From Oscillospiraceae bacterium (GTDB lineage Bacteria > Bacillota > Clostridia > Oscillospirales > Ruminococcaceae), in contig WRCY01000001.1 of the NCBI GenBank assembly GCA_009783695.1, positions 96,212 to 160,211 on the forward strand: a DNA stretch of 64,000 nucleotides, in the 5' to 3' direction. The notes beneath the pieces were generated by a model. It did no database searches, had not been told where the DNA came from, and saw only the letters and a list, made by a program, of their open reading frames with translations. The translations under genes and the position numbers were made by a program. This document shows, piece after piece, positions 8,443-16,823 of the stretch; positions within the stretch are counted from its first letter, which is position 1; each line of letters opens with the position of its first letter.

Positions 8443-9639
8443 TTAACCTCTTATTTGTCCGCTGCCGCTGATTAAATACTTATACGACGTGAGCTCGCGC
8501 AGACCGAGGGGGCCGCGTGCGTGCAGCTTTTGATTGGAAATCCCGATTTCCGCACCGAGCCCGAAGACGTTTCCGTCCGAGAAGCGGGTAGAAACATTGA
8601 CGTACACCGCCGCCGCGTCGACTTCCTGCTGAAACTTATGCGCGTTATTATAATCCTGCGTAACTATGCACTCGCTGTGCCGCGTGCCGTATTTATTGAT
8701 ATGCGCGATTGCCTCGTCTATATTTTTCACCGTCTTTGCCGAAATAATATAATCCAAAAACTCAACGTCATAGTCGCCGTGCCTTATCTCCACCTTATCC
8801 CCCCATAATGCCGCAAGCCTCATGAAGAATTCATCAGCGAGCTTCTCGTGGACTATGACAGTTTCAATCGAGTTGCATACCGACGGACGCTGGGTTTTCG
8901 CGTTATCGGCGATATTTAACGCCATTTCAAGACACGCGCTCTCGTCCACGTAAAGATGGCAAATTCCCTCGCCCGTCTGAATCACCGGCACCGTGGAGTT
9001 CTCCACCACGGAGCGAATCAGCCCTGCCCCGCCCCTCGGAATCAGCACGTCGATATACCCGCTCAGCTTCATCATTTCTGCAGCCATTTCGCGGCTTGTA
9101 TCCTCCACCAAAAGCACTGCATCAGCCGGAATTGCGCTGCTTTCGAGCGCTTTTCTCATGAACGCGGCAAGACACTTGCTTGAATGAATCGCATCGCTCC
9201 CACCGCGCAGAATACAAACGTTGCCCGACTTCAAGCACAGCGCCGCCGCGTCGACAGTGACATTCGGGCGCGATTCGTAAATCACGCCGATAACGCCGAG
9301 CGGAACCCGCTTTTTCACAATCGTAAAGCCGTCGCGGGCTTCACAGCCGCCGAGCACTTCGCCAATCGGGTCGGAAAGTGCGGCGATTTCCATTACGCTG
9401 TCGCTTATACCTTTAATCCGCGCTTCCGTAAGCGCCAAGCGGTCGATGAAAGCTTTCGTCTTGCCGTTCTTTTCAGCGTTTTCTAAGTCTTTTTTATTCT
9501 CGGCGATTATCAGCGCGGCGTTCTCTGTCAGCATTTTGGCGACAGCCGCAAGCGCGTTGTTTTTCTGCTCGGCTGTAATGCTTCTTATTGCACTCTCCGC
9601 GGCTTTAGCGCGTATGCCGAGGTCTTGAATGTAGCTCAT
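8443..9639 (-). CDS. proA: Glutamate-5-semialdehyde dehydrogenase (gamma-glutamyl phosphate reductase)
   Basis: ProA reduces gamma-glutamyl phosphate to glutamate semialdehyde with NADPH, the second step of proline synthesis. The 398-residue product has VPLGVIGVIYESRPNVTVDAAALCLKSGN in cofactor-binding position, LRGGSDAIHSS, the catalytic cysteine segment TQRPSVCNSIET near 265, and the typical C-terminus LGAEIGISNQKLHARGPLGLRELTSYKY. AAAGGAG lies 6 bases before the ATG. It is the last gene of proB, a PH-like protein and proA, all on the minus strand. It has all the expected residues. Confidence 0.95.
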   Translation of the reverse strand: MSYIQDLGIRAKAAESAIRSITAEQKNNALAAVAKMLTENAALIIAENKKDLENAEKNGKTKAFIDRLALTEARIKGISDSVMEIAALSDPIGEVLGGCEARDGFTIVKKRVPLGVIGVIYESRPNVTVDAAALCLKSGNVCILRGGSDAIHSSKCLAAFMRKALESSAIPADAVLLVEDTSREMAAEMMKLSGYIDVLIPRGGAGLIRSVVENSTVPVIQTGEGICHLYVDESACLEMALNIADNAKTQRPSVCNSIETVIVHEKLADEFFMRLAALWGDKVEIRHGDYDVEFLDYIISAKTVKNIDEAIAHINKYGTRHSECIVTQDYNNAHKFQQEVDAAAVYVNVSTRFSDGNVFGLGAEIGISNQKLHARGPLGLRELTSYKYLISGSGQIRG

Positions 9640-9678
9640 GGTTTCTCCTTTGTTTAGCTTGAACTGTAGATAATGCTT

Positions 9679-10083
9679 TTAATCTAAGAGCCTGTTTAGC
9701 TTGATTCGTTCTTCCAGTTGCCTGATGAATTCATTTTTTTCAGGTGAAAACGATAATGTGAAAGTCCGCTTTTTTACAAATTTTATTTCTATCCGGTTAT
9801 GCGGCTTTTCTTTAAATGATGTAATATTCCCGTAAGGAATTTCAAGAGGTTTTGTGAACGGTATGCCTTGTTCATAAACGAGAGCCGTTTCTGTAAGAGT
9901 GAAGCTGATACTGACACTAAGTTTAATCAACGCAGCACCGACAAATATAAATAATAAGCTCATTAAAAATTCAAAAACGCCTAAATCTTCCCGAAAAAAG
10001 ATTATTATAGATATTGCTGCTGCGTACAGCAGTAATGCAATAGAAGCATAAAGCCGCCATTGCGGTTTAACTTTAAATTTCAT
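9679..10083 (-). CDS. Small membrane protein with PH-like domain
   Basis: Starting from the ATG at 10083 the product is 134 residues: two closely spaced membrane helices (about 13-30 and 35-57), then a compact beta-rich cytosolic part with ALVYEQGIPFTKPLEIPYGNI and a final amphipathic helix, as in bacterial PH-like (YdbS/YcxB-type) membrane proteins. It sits between proB and proA, unusual for this pair, and carries a leader repeat. The last codons, KLNRLLD, coincide with a 15-bp match to the terminus of the MITE-like element at 34123-34281, so the C-terminus appears to be contributed by a repeat. Function unknown. Confidence 0.6.
   Translation of the reverse strand: MKFKVKPQWRLYASIALLLYAAAISIIIFFREDLGVFEFLMSLLFIFVGAALIKLSVSISFTLTETALVYEQGIPFTKPLEIPYGNITSFKEKPHNRIEIKFVKKRTFTLSFSPEKNEFIRQLEERIKLNRLLD
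9685..9699. repeat. Single-ended relic of the MITE-like element
   Basis: TAAGAGCCTGTTTAG is identical over 15 bp to the end of the 34123-34281 element. It lies inside the 3' end of the PH-like protein gene and codes for its tail. Confidence 0.55.
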
Positions 10084-10160
10084 GTTTTCACCATATCCTT
10101 TCTGCACCAACGAGGAATGAAAAGTTTCGTTTTCCCGGGTTTATTGCTGTTTGTTTCAAC
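10084..10160 (-). repeat. Leader repeat, copy before the PH-like gene
   Basis: Minus-strand order GTTGAAACAAA, CCGGGAAAACG, a hairpin closed by AACGA and TCGTT, then GAAAGGATATGGTGAAAAC before the ATG (12-base spacer). Confidence 0.8.
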
Positions 10161-10170
10161 TATACACTTC

Positions 10171-10947
10171 TCACACAAACACAGTACAAACCGCTTTATT
10201 CTCAAACAAATCGTACAGAATCTCCAATCTTTCGCCGTTTAAAATCACCGACGGTATACCGTCTTCTTTGGCGAGCACGGCGGCTTCAAGCTTCGTTACC
10301 ATGCCTCCGCTCGAGAGCTCCGTGCCCTTGCCCGCAGCCGCGTGAATCATCTCCTGAGTTACCCTTTCAACCACGGGAATCAGCTTTGCGCCGGGCTCTG
10401 CGGGGTTTTTATCGTACAGCCCGTCCACATCGGTGAACATGATAAGCAGGTGTGCTTCAGCGAGCCTCGCGACCATCGCCGACAGCGTGTCGTTCTCGTC
10501 GAAGTCCAGCTCCTCCAGTGAAACCGTGTCATTGGCGTTTATAATCGGGATTACACCCATTGCGAGCAGACGTTCAAGCGTATTTTTAACATTCTGCCTG
10601 CGTTCCCTGTTGGAAATCACGTCCCGCGTCATAAGAATCTGCGCCACCGTGCGGTTATACTTTGCGAACTCGTTGTCGTAAATATTCATGAGCGCGCTTT
10701 GACCTATAGCGGCGCACGCCTGCTTTCCGGTCGTGTCCGAGGGGCGGCTTTGAATGTTCATGCGCGCCATACCTACGCTGATTGCGCCGCTTGTAACGAA
10801 AATAACCTCCCTGCCCGAGCCTTGTATGTCCGCAATCACCCGCACTAAGTTTTCTACGCGCCGAATGTTGATATTTCCGGTTTTGTGTGCTATGTTTGAC
10901 GTCCCGACCTTGATTACCACGCGCTTTTTTCCGCTTAAATCTATCAT
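10171..10947 (-). CDS. proB: Glutamate 5-kinase, short form without PUA domain
   Basis: ProB phosphorylates glutamate to gamma-glutamyl phosphate, the first committed and usually proline-inhibited step of proline synthesis. The 258-residue product contains the amino acid kinase core only: VVIKVGTSN, FVTSGAISVGM, INANDTVS, FTDVDGLYDKNP and GTELSSGGMVTKLEAA. The C-terminal PUA domain of longer ProB proteins is absent. Two start codons compete: ATG at 10956 sits one base after AAGGAC, while ATG at 10947 has a 10-base spacer as in other leader-bearing genes; 10947 is preferred. It heads the proB, PH-like, proA group. Confidence 0.93.
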   Translation of the reverse strand: MIDLSGKKRVVIKVGTSNIAHKTGNINIRRVENLVRVIADIQGSGREVIFVTSGAISVGMARMNIQSRPSDTTGKQACAAIGQSALMNIYDNEFAKYNRTVAQILMTRDVISNRERRQNVKNTLERLLAMGVIPIINANDTVSLEELDFDENDTLSAMVARLAEAHLLIMFTDVDGLYDKNPAEPGAKLIPVVERVTQEMIHAAAGKGTELSSGGMVTKLEAAVLAKEDGIPSVILNGERLEILYDLFENKAVCTVFV

Positions 10948-11024
10948 TTTCACCATGTCCTTACCGCACTAATGAGCATTGATAAAATTTCGTTTTCCCC
11001 GATTTTGTGCAACTTAGTCTAAAC
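10948..11024 (-). repeat. Leader repeat, copy before proB
   Basis: Minus-strand order GTTTAGACTAAG, ATCGGGGAAAACGAA, a weaker hairpin, then GTGCGGTAAGGACATGGTG. It is a diverged but recognisable copy. Confidence 0.7.
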
Positions 11025-11044
11025 TTTTAGCTTCCTGCTGCATA

Positions 11045-11212
11045 TATAGCCGATTAACTTGAAAAATGCTCCGCATTTTTCACAGCAAACTCGTTTGCTG
11101 ACGTGCCGCAGGCGCGCTAATCGGCTATACAATCGAATTAAGCCGCTCCGCGGCTTACGCGGCAAATGCCGCGTCTTCAAAAATGCTTAAGCATTTTTGA
11201 AGTTAATTGATT
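11045..11212. repeat. Two adjacent compound palindromic elements
   Basis: The first unit has perfect 12-bp outer arms TATAGCCGATTA (11045-11056) and TAATCGGCTATA (11118-11129) around AAAAATGCTCCGCATTTTT and GCAAACTCGTTTGC. The second (about 11131-11212) has arms AATCGAATTAA and TTAATTGATT around AAGCCGCTCCGCGGCTT, GCGGCAAATGCCGC and a long hairpin TTCAAAAATGCTTAAGC with its complement. Nothing in it looks coding. Confidence 0.7.
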
Positions 11213-11253
11213 ATGTGATATAAGTATAGCATAAATTTTACCGCTATGCAACA

Positions 11254-11505
11254 TTATTCTGCAAAATCGTGCCCGTAGTTTTCTTTCTCGTCTTCGTCCT
11301 CATGCTCATCATCGTCTTCGTGTTTGTCAGAATGACCCTTTTTCTCGTTCCATACGCATATACCCCGAAGAATTTCCATGCCGAACATGGATTTTGAAAG
11401 CTCCGAAAAAAACACGTTCCAAAAGATAAAGTCCCTTTTAGACAATGTGCAGTATAAATAATTTGTCAGCGCTGCAATCATCGCGTTCATCTGGCACGGA
11501 TTCAA
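11254..11505 (-). CDS. Small DUF6774-like protein with acidic tail
   Basis: The 83-residue product opens with MNPCQMNAMIAALTNYLYCTL and FWNVFFSELSKSMFGM, resembling the short Clostridial DUF6774 proteins (an N-terminal Cys, then two short helices). From about residue 58 the tail is an extreme Asp/Glu/His run (KHEDDDEHEDEDEKE). The start is TTG at 11505 behind a strong AAGGAGGG with an 8-base spacer. It lies downstream of acpP. The family match is from memory of the pattern and is tentative; no function is known. Confidence 0.5.
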   Translation of the reverse strand: MNPCQMNAMIAALTNYLYCTLSKRDFIFWNVFFSELSKSMFGMEILRGICVWNEKKGHSDKHEDDDEHEDEDEKENYGHDFAE

Positions 11506-11536
11506 GGTGTTCCCTCCTTATTCTGAGGGAACAACG

Positions 11537-11590
11537 AAGCCCCTCCGCATAAACTTTAACCTCTTAAAGTCTATGCGAAAGGGCTTTTTG
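11537..11590. terminator. Hairpin between acpP and the DUF6774-like gene
   Basis: AAGCCC, CCGCATA and AACTTTAA pair with TTAAAGT, TATGCG and GGGCTT around a CCTC loop. The T-run (GGGCTTTTTG) is on the plus-strand side, so for the minus-strand acpP transcript the stem lacks a following U-tract. It may attenuate or protect the 3' end rather than terminate fully. Confidence 0.5.
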
Positions 11591-11606
11591 TTAGGAATGT
11601 TTTATA

Positions 11607-11837
11607 CTACTCTGTTTTTTCTTCAATGTATTTAACGATATCGCCTACTGTTTTGATGTTTTCAACCTGGTCGTCGGGGATTTCCATGTCAAACTCTTCC
11701 TCGAAGCTCATGACAAGGTCAACGATGTCAAGTGAATCCGCGCCCAAATCGTCCTGAATATTTGCGGTAAGCGTTACCTTTTCCTCGTCAACGTCCAGTT
11801 GCTCCACAATTATTGACCTGACTTTTTCAAATACCAT
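11607..11837 (-). CDS. acpP: Acyl carrier protein
   Basis: The 76-residue acidic protein has the phosphopantetheine attachment motif [20 protein letters not shown] with Ser35, and the usual third helix ([24 protein letters not shown]). It carries the growing acyl chain for the Fab enzymes encoded upstream. It has its own sigma-A promoter at 11943-11971 and a diverged leader with a strong hairpin. In many Firmicutes acpP is next to fabH or fabK; here it is after accA at the far end of the cluster. Confidence 0.97.
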   Translation of the reverse strand: MVFEKVRSIIVEQLDVDEEKVTLTANIQDDLGADSLDIVDLVMSFEEEFDMEIPDDQVENIKTVGDIVKYIEEKTE

Positions 11838-11905
11838 TTCTCACCATTCCTTTCTTGCACAAACGGGTTTTAAAACTCGTTTGTTGCTTGTACGAAGATT
11901 TATGT
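11838..11905 (-). repeat. Leader repeat, diverged copy before acpP
   Basis: The hairpin pairs CAAACGAGTTTT with AAAACCCGTTTG, and is followed by TGCAAGAAAGGAATGGTGAGAA and the start codon (10-base spacer). The GGGGAAAACG box is not evident. Confidence 0.6.
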
Positions 11906-11942
11906 CAAAAGTGAAAATCCTCCGTACATAGTTGTTTTTATT

Positions 11943-11971
11943 ATTATAGAACATATCGTTCAAATAATCAA
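11943..11971 (-). promoter_or_regulatory. Sigma-A promoter for acpP
   Basis: On the minus strand TTGATT (11966-11971), a 17-base spacer and TATAAT (11943-11948). The spacer contains GAAC-GATAT-GTTC, a small palindrome that could be an operator. Confidence 0.7.
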
Positions 11972-12008
11972 TAGAAATTAATACAAAAATTTTTATATTT
12001 TACGCCGC

Positions 12009-12809
12009 TTATTCAGTAAACATTCCTATTTTCCTAAATTTTTCATATCGCTTGTCTAATAATAATTTCGTATCTACCGCGCAGAGCCGCTTCATAGCGT
12101 CAAAAAGATACTCAGAAATATTATCCGCCATAAGCTGCGGGTCGTTATGAGCGCCGCCCGCCGGCTCGGCGATTATTCTCTCGCATACACCGAAACCGAG
12201 TAAATCCTCCGATGTAATCTTCATCAGCTCCGCCGCTTCTTTCTCGCGGGTGGGGTCTTTCCACAATATGGACGCAAATCCGCGCGGCGAAATCACTGAG
12301 TAAAGTGCATTTTCAAGCATTGCGAGCTCGTCGCAGACTGCCAGTGCAAGCGCGCCGCCGCTTCCGCCCTCGCCGAGCACTATGGAAACAATCGGCACTC
12401 TAAGCGTCATAAATTCCATCAGATTGCGCGCGATTGCCTCCCCCTGACCTCTTTCCTCCGCCTCGATTCCGCAGAAAGCGCCGGGCGTATCTACAAGACA
12501 GATTACAGGCCGCCCGAATTTCTCGGCTTGTCTGGCGAGCCTGAGTGCTTTCCTGTAGCCCTCGGGATGCGGCATTGCGAAATTAGTATGTTTATTTTCC
12601 TCGATGTTACGCCCCTTGACCTGTGCGATTACCGTCACCGGCATTGAATAAAAGGTCGCGATTCCGCCCATAATCGCCGCGTCGTCGCCGTAATGGCGGT
12701 CGCCGTGCAGCTCCATAAAGCGGTTGAAAATAAGAGGAATGTAGTCGTTTACGGTCGGGCGGTTTTTAAGCCTAATCAGAGCAAGTCTGTCGGTTGCAGA
12801 AAGTTTCAT
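12009..12809 (-). CDS. accA: Acetyl-CoA carboxylase, carboxyltransferase alpha subunit
   Basis: AccA with AccD transfers the carboxyl group from biotin to acetyl-CoA. The 266-residue product has the crotonase-like core with FMELHGDRHYGDD, ICLVDTPGAFCGIEAEERGQGEAIARNL, GEGGSGGALALAVCDELAMLENALYSVISPRGFASILWKD. It is slightly shorter than E. coli AccA, as usual for Firmicutes. The start overlaps the stop of accD by four bases (ATGA), so both subunits are made in step. It is the last gene before the separately promoted acpP. Confidence 0.95.
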   Translation of the reverse strand: MKLSATDRLALIRLKNRPTVNDYIPLIFNRFMELHGDRHYGDDAAIMGGIATFYSMPVTVIAQVKGRNIEENKHTNFAMPHPEGYRKALRLARQAEKFGRPVICLVDTPGAFCGIEAEERGQGEAIARNLMEFMTLRVPIVSIVLGEGGSGGALALAVCDELAMLENALYSVISPRGFASILWKDPTREKEAAELMKITSEDLLGFGVCERIIAEPAGGAHNDPQLMADNISEYLFDAMKRLCAVDTKLLLDKRYEKFRKIGMFTE

Positions 12810-13723
12810 GTTTCGCCCCCCATTTTCTCATAATTATGCAGCTTCATCAGTCTTGCAAGGCATGAGCGCATTTTCTTCCTCTCGACAATCATATCTACAA
12901 AGCCGTTTTCTTTCAAAAACTCCGCCGACTGGAACTCGTCGGGCAGCTTCTGCTTGATTGTATCCTGAATGACCCGACGCCCTGCAAAGCCGATTAACAC
13001 CTTGGGTTCGGCGATGATAATATCGCCGAGCGAGGCGAACGAAGCCGTGACGCCGCCTGTGGTCGGGTCGGTCATAACGGTGATGTACAGCCCGCCCGAA
13101 TCGGAAAACCGCGCAATCGCGCCGCTTGTCTTTGCCATCTGCATAAGTGATATTATTCCCTCCTGCATACGCGCGCCGCCCGACGCCGTGAACATAACCA
13201 CGGGTAGCTTCTTCTCTGTCGCATATTCAAAGGCGCGGGTGATTTTCTCGCCCACGACGCTGCCCATGCTCGCCATCATAAAGTTGCTGTCCATTATGCC
13301 GATGACGGCTTTGTAGCCGCGGATGCTGCACTCGCCCGTAATCACCGCATCGCGCAGCTCGCACTGCGTTTGAAGCTTCTTGAGTTTATCGGCGTACTCC
13401 GGGTAGCCGATTGGGTTGAGCGACTCCATGCCTGCGTCATGCTCGGCAAAGCTGCCTTTGTCGGCGGTGAGGTCGAGCCGCTCCCGCCACGTCAGGCGCG
13501 CGTGATAATGGCAGTGGCTGCACACTTTCCTGTCCTTCTCGAAGTCTTCCTTGTAAGAAGCCGTGCGGCAACGCGGGCACTTGAAGAACAGGTCGTCGGG
13601 TATGTTTACGCCTTTTATATCCGGCTTTTGCGGTTCCGGTTTATGTTCGTCTCTGGGGGCAGCTTCTGCCTTTTCATCGTTGAAACGGTGCTTGACTTTC
13701 TTGAGTAAATCTTCCAGTCCCAT
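12806..13723 (-). CDS. accD: Acetyl-CoA carboxylase, carboxyltransferase beta subunit
   Basis: The 305-residue product has the AccD zinc ribbon CPRCRTASYKEDFEKDRKVCSHCHYH around residues 49-74, followed by the carboxyltransferase fold with TASGGARMQEGIISLMQMAKTSGA, TDPTTGGVTASFASLGDIIIAEPKVLIGFAGRRVI. The first 40 residues are charged and variable. AAAAAAGGAG precedes the ATG. It overlaps accA by ATGA and follows a small lipoprotein gene by 26 bases. Confidence 0.95.
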   Translation of the reverse strand: MGLEDLLKKVKHRFNDEKAEAAPRDEHKPEPQKPDIKGVNIPDDLFFKCPRCRTASYKEDFEKDRKVCSHCHYHARLTWRERLDLTADKGSFAEHDAGMESLNPIGYPEYADKLKKLQTQCELRDAVITGECSIRGYKAVIGIMDSNFMMASMGSVVGEKITRAFEYATEKKLPVVMFTASGGARMQEGIISLMQMAKTSGAIARFSDSGGLYITVMTDPTTGGVTASFASLGDIIIAEPKVLIGFAGRRVIQDTIKQKLPDEFQSAEFLKENGFVDMIVERKKMRSCLARLMKLHNYEKMGGET

Positions 13724-13749
13724 TATTGCTCCTTTTTTGTCTTGTTGGA

Positions 13750-14124
13750 TTACTTTGTTCTTGTATATGTTGCTTTTATGCCATCTATTAAGTCAATCAA
13801 TGTAAGTTTATTTCCCTTGATAGAATAAGATAATTCAATTTCAAAATTAAGGGATATTTTTGTTCTATTTTCTTCAGTAATCATATCCGTCATAGTGTAA
13901 ATAATTTTATCTCCCTCTATTCTATAAGTGCCTTCAAATTGAATTACCACATCATTGATTCTCATTCTCTCGATTATTACGTCTTCCTTAAATTCAAATG
14001 TAACCATTACGTCATTTTCTGTCACTGTCCATTCGCCTATAAGTGAGCCATTATTATTACTACCGCCACATCCTACAAAAATAAACAAACACAAAAAGCA
14101 AGCGATTATTTTACTTTTTTTCAT
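13750..14124 (-). CDS. Small lipoprotein, lipocalin-like strand pattern, unknown function
   Basis: The 124-residue product has a lipoprotein signal peptide (CLFIFVGCGGS) and then alternating strands (LIGEWTVTENDVMVTFEFKED, FEGTYRIEGDKIIYTMTD, LSYSIKGNKLTLID) like the lipocalin-like or DUF-type beta barrels common in Clostridia. It lies inside the acc operon and overlaps the end of accC by 14 bases. It is markedly AT-richer than accC and accD, which suggests insertion into the operon. No link with fatty-acid synthesis is evident. Confidence 0.65.
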   Translation of the reverse strand: MKKSKIIACFLCLFIFVGCGGSNNNGSLIGEWTVTENDVMVTFEFKEDVIIERMRINDVVIQFEGTYRIEGDKIIYTMTDMITEENRTKISLNFEIELSYSIKGNKLTLIDLIDGIKATYTRTK

Positions 14125-15466
14125 TCCGTCTTCCCAAGAACCCTATATCATAATCCCCGCTTACAAACTCCTCGTCCCGCAGCAGCTCAAGCTGAAAATC
14201 AATATTGCACACCACGCCCTCAATCAGAAACTCCGACAGCGCGACCCGCATTTTTTGAATCGCCTCAGCCCTGTCCTTGCCGCGTACAATCACCTTGGCG
14301 ACCATGCTGTCGTAATTGGGCGGGATTTCATACCCCTGGAAAATCGCTGTGTCAAGCCGCACACCAAAGCCGCCCGGCACGTGCAGCGCAGAGATTTTCC
14401 CCGGGGACGGACGGAAGTTATTATTCGGGTCTTCCGCGTTTATGCGACATTCAATTGCATGACCGTTGAACGCGATGTCCTCCTGCCTTATATCCATTGA
14501 CTCGAGAGTCTCGCCCGCCGCAACTTTAATCTGCGCTTTAATCAGGTCTATGCCTGTCGCCATCTCGGTTACGGGGTGCTCGACCTGTATGCGCGTGTTC
14601 ATCTCCATGAAATAAAAATCACCGTGCTTATCCAGCAGAAACTCGACCGTTCCCGCGTTGGTATAATTGCATGCTTTTGCGCCTTTTATTGCCGCCGCGC
14701 CCATGCGAGCGCGGAGCTCGTCAGTCATTACGGCGCACGGCGTTTCCTCAATCAGTTTCTGATTGCGCCGCTGTGCGGAACAGTCGCGCTCGCCGAGGTG
14801 CACAACGCTGCCGTGCTCGTCCGCAAGCAGCTGGATTTCAACGTGACGCGGGTTCTCAATCAACTTTTCAATATAAATATCGTCATTTCCGAAAAATGCC
14901 TTTGCCTCAGTCTTCGCCGCCCCTATTTGGCCGGCGAGTTCTTCTTTCTTATGGACAGGGCGGATTCCGCGTCCGCCGCCGCCCGCTGACGCCTTAATAA
15001 GCACGGGAAAACCGATTTCCTCTGCGATTTTCTCAGCTTCCTCAACGGTTTTCACCACGCCGTCGGAGCCCGGCACAACGGGAACGCCCGCCTTTTTCAT
15101 GGTGTCCTTGGCGTTGGCTTTGTCGCCCATTGCTTCGACACTGTCAGCGGGCGGGCCAATCCATTTTATTCCGCACTTTTCGCAAAGCCGGATAAACGCT
15201 GCGTTTTCCGATAAGAAACCGTACCCCGGGTGAATCGCCTGCGCTCCCGTAACCTGGCACACGGAAACAAGCGCCGTCATATTGAGGTAGCTGTCCTTTG
15301 AGGCGGGCGGACCGATACAAACCGCCTCATCTGCTATAAGCGTATGCAGCGCGGTTTTGTCCGCCGTCGAATACACCGCTACGGTTTTAATGCCGAGCTC
15401 GCGGCAGGCGCGGATTACACGGACGGCGATTTCACCGCGGTTTGCGATTAATATTTTTTTGAACAT
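14111..15466 (-). CDS. accC: Biotin carboxylase subunit of acetyl-CoA carboxylase
   Basis: AccC carboxylates the biotin on AccB with ATP and bicarbonate. The 451-residue product has FKKILIANRGEIAVRVIRACRELG, IHPGYGFLSENA, the ATP-grasp loop KASAGGGGRGIRPV, HVEIQLLADEHG, ERDCSAQRRNQKLIEE and MEMNTRIQVEHPVTE. It is complete and of usual length. The ATG at 15466 lies 11 bases after AAAGGA in a leader repeat. Confidence 0.97.
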   Translation of the reverse strand: MFKKILIANRGEIAVRVIRACRELGIKTVAVYSTADKTALHTLIADEAVCIGPPASKDSYLNMTALVSVCQVTGAQAIHPGYGFLSENAAFIRLCEKCGIKWIGPPADSVEAMGDKANAKDTMKKAGVPVVPGSDGVVKTVEEAEKIAEEIGFPVLIKASAGGGGRGIRPVHKKEELAGQIGAAKTEAKAFFGNDDIYIEKLIENPRHVEIQLLADEHGSVVHLGERDCSAQRRNQKLIEETPCAVMTDELRARMGAAAIKGAKACNYTNAGTVEFLLDKHGDFYFMEMNTRIQVEHPVTEMATGIDLIKAQIKVAAGETLESMDIRQEDIAFNGHAIECRINAEDPNNNFRPSPGKISALHVPGGFGVRLDTAIFQGYEIPPNYDSMVAKVIVRGKDRAEAIQKMRVALSEFLIEGVVCNIDFQLELLRDEEFVSGDYDIGFLGRRNEKK

Positions 15467-15606
15467 ATTTAGTTTAGTCCTTTTTTAAGAATCAAATATA
15501 TTTTAAGTTTCGTTTTCCCCGAACAGTATTTTTTATTATCAGGTAAAGCATAAGAATCAAATAATTAAAAACTTCGTTTTCCCAAGCAGTATTTCTTATT
15601 GTCAAG
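15467..15606 (-). repeat. Leader repeat, two diverged copies before accC
   Basis: Two GGGAAAACGAA boxes (on plus strand CTTCGTTTTCCC at about 15588 and TTTCGTTTTCCCC at about 15508) each followed by related AT-rich segments with ATTTGATTCTTA; only the copy next to accC keeps AAAGGAC. Confidence 0.65.
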
Positions 15607-15614
15607 TTTTCTTT

Positions 15615-16823
15615 TTAACTTAAATCAAGCGGGATTATAAATGCTCGCTGGTCATGCATATGCCACTTCTGGTCGAAAACGATGATTCTGCCGTTGCCGA
15701 GAAAATCCACATAGATTGAATTGACTGCGGTATCTCCTTTATATAAAGCATCAACCCGAATCGTCTGCTCCAACGCGCCTGTATCCGCGCAGATTATATA
15801 AACATTAAGGTCATAATCAACAACCGCAATCCGCCGTTTATCGGGTGAAAGCACAAAGCTTTCAAGCATGGGCGCAGCCCAGCGTTCATCGGCTTCTTCC
15901 CAGAGCAGCTCTTTTCTTGGAAAGTCCTTGTCATTTAAAAAGTAAATCGTTTCGAACGTGTCAATGTTCGTCGCAAAAAGCCCGTGCATAGCGCTTAATT
16001 CAGCGAATTGCGTAAATACAACACTATCTTTCACATTCATGACATACAGGCTGTGAGTGTCGGGCATATCGGTGTACAGCCCTGTCGTAAAGTCATACAC
16101 TCCGAAGCCCCACGTCCACTCGTAGCCGCCTCGGTTATACACGAACCTATTCTCATCAAGCTGTATCGTGAATCTATGCCAGACAGCCTCGAAATTCGGA
16201 CGCCAATAGCCGTCTTCGTCAAAATGGTCGAACTCTTCAACCGGCGGCAGCAGTTCAATCAATTCGCCGTCAATATCCTCATAAATACCGCCGTCAATAT
16301 GCCGCAGAATCCTATTGCCTATTATGGTTCTTGTGCTTTCTTCACCGAGAGAATCCGTCCAGCTGTTATCGGGGAAAATGTAGGTAACATAATATTCCTC
16401 GGTATAATTCGGCGTCGGCGTAACTTCAACCGCGCTGTAAATATAAACCCCGTTGTCGCCGAACTTATGAATCCAACCGCGCATGTTGCCCGGAAACTGC
16501 CCTGTATAAGTAATGCGTTGCTCCTCTGTATCAATCACGCTGAACGCGTTCCGGTTTATCGCAAGCACATATCTGTCGTCAAGCGATTTCAAGTGTATAT
16601 CGCTCGCTGCACCAAACAACTTCGTCAAATTTATTTCAACCGTGCCGTCGTCATGAGTAATAAAATAAGTTATTTCTTCTTCCGGCTCGCTTATTTCTTC
16701 CGCCGACTCTTCAATTATTTCTTCCTCTGTTTCTATTATTTCCTCAGGCTCATCAAAAGGAATGACTTTCTCAGCGCAAGCCGAAAGAAACAACATCAGC
16801 GTTACAAGCAATAAAACTTTCAT
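15615..16823 (-). CDS. Lipoprotein with Glu-rich linker and beta-propeller-like domain, unknown function
   Basis: The 402-residue product has a lipobox (LMLFLSACAEK), then a 35-residue Glu/Ile-rich linker (EEIIETEEEIIEESAEE) and a domain of repeated strand motifs (LDDRYVLAINRNAFSVIDTEEQ, ESFVLSPDKRRIAVVDYDLNVYIICADTGALEQ, FLGNGRIIVFDQKWH) as in beta-propellers. It should be displayed outside the membrane. It lies between fabZ and accC with its own leader repeat. An upstream in-frame GTG within the repeat would add MRKGLNEN; ATG at 16823 (12-base spacer) is preferred. No family is recognised. Confidence 0.6.
   Translation of the reverse strand: MKVLLLVTLMLFLSACAEKVIPFDEPEEIIETEEEIIEESAEEISEPEEEITYFITHDDGTVEINLTKLFGAASDIHLKSLDDRYVLAINRNAFSVIDTEEQRITYTGQFPGNMRGWIHKFGDNGVYIYSAVEVTPTPNYTEEYYVTYIFPDNSWTDSLGEESTRTIIGNRILRHIDGGIYEDIDGELIELLPPVEEFDHFDEDGYWRPNFEAVWHRFTIQLDENRFVYNRGGYEWTWGFGVYDFTTGLYTDMPDTHSLYVMNVKDSVVFTQFAELSAMHGLFATNIDTFETIYFLNDKDFPRKELLWEEADERWAAPMLESFVLSPDKRRIAVVDYDLNVYIICADTGALEQTIRVDALYKGDTAVNSIYVDFLGNGRIIVFDQKWHMHDQRAFIIPLDLS

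Noticed and set aside
11537..11590. A strong intrinsic terminator for acpP
   Set aside because: The T-run is on the opposite strand; for the minus-strand transcript the stem is not followed by a U-tract, so it is listed only as a hairpin of moderate confidence.
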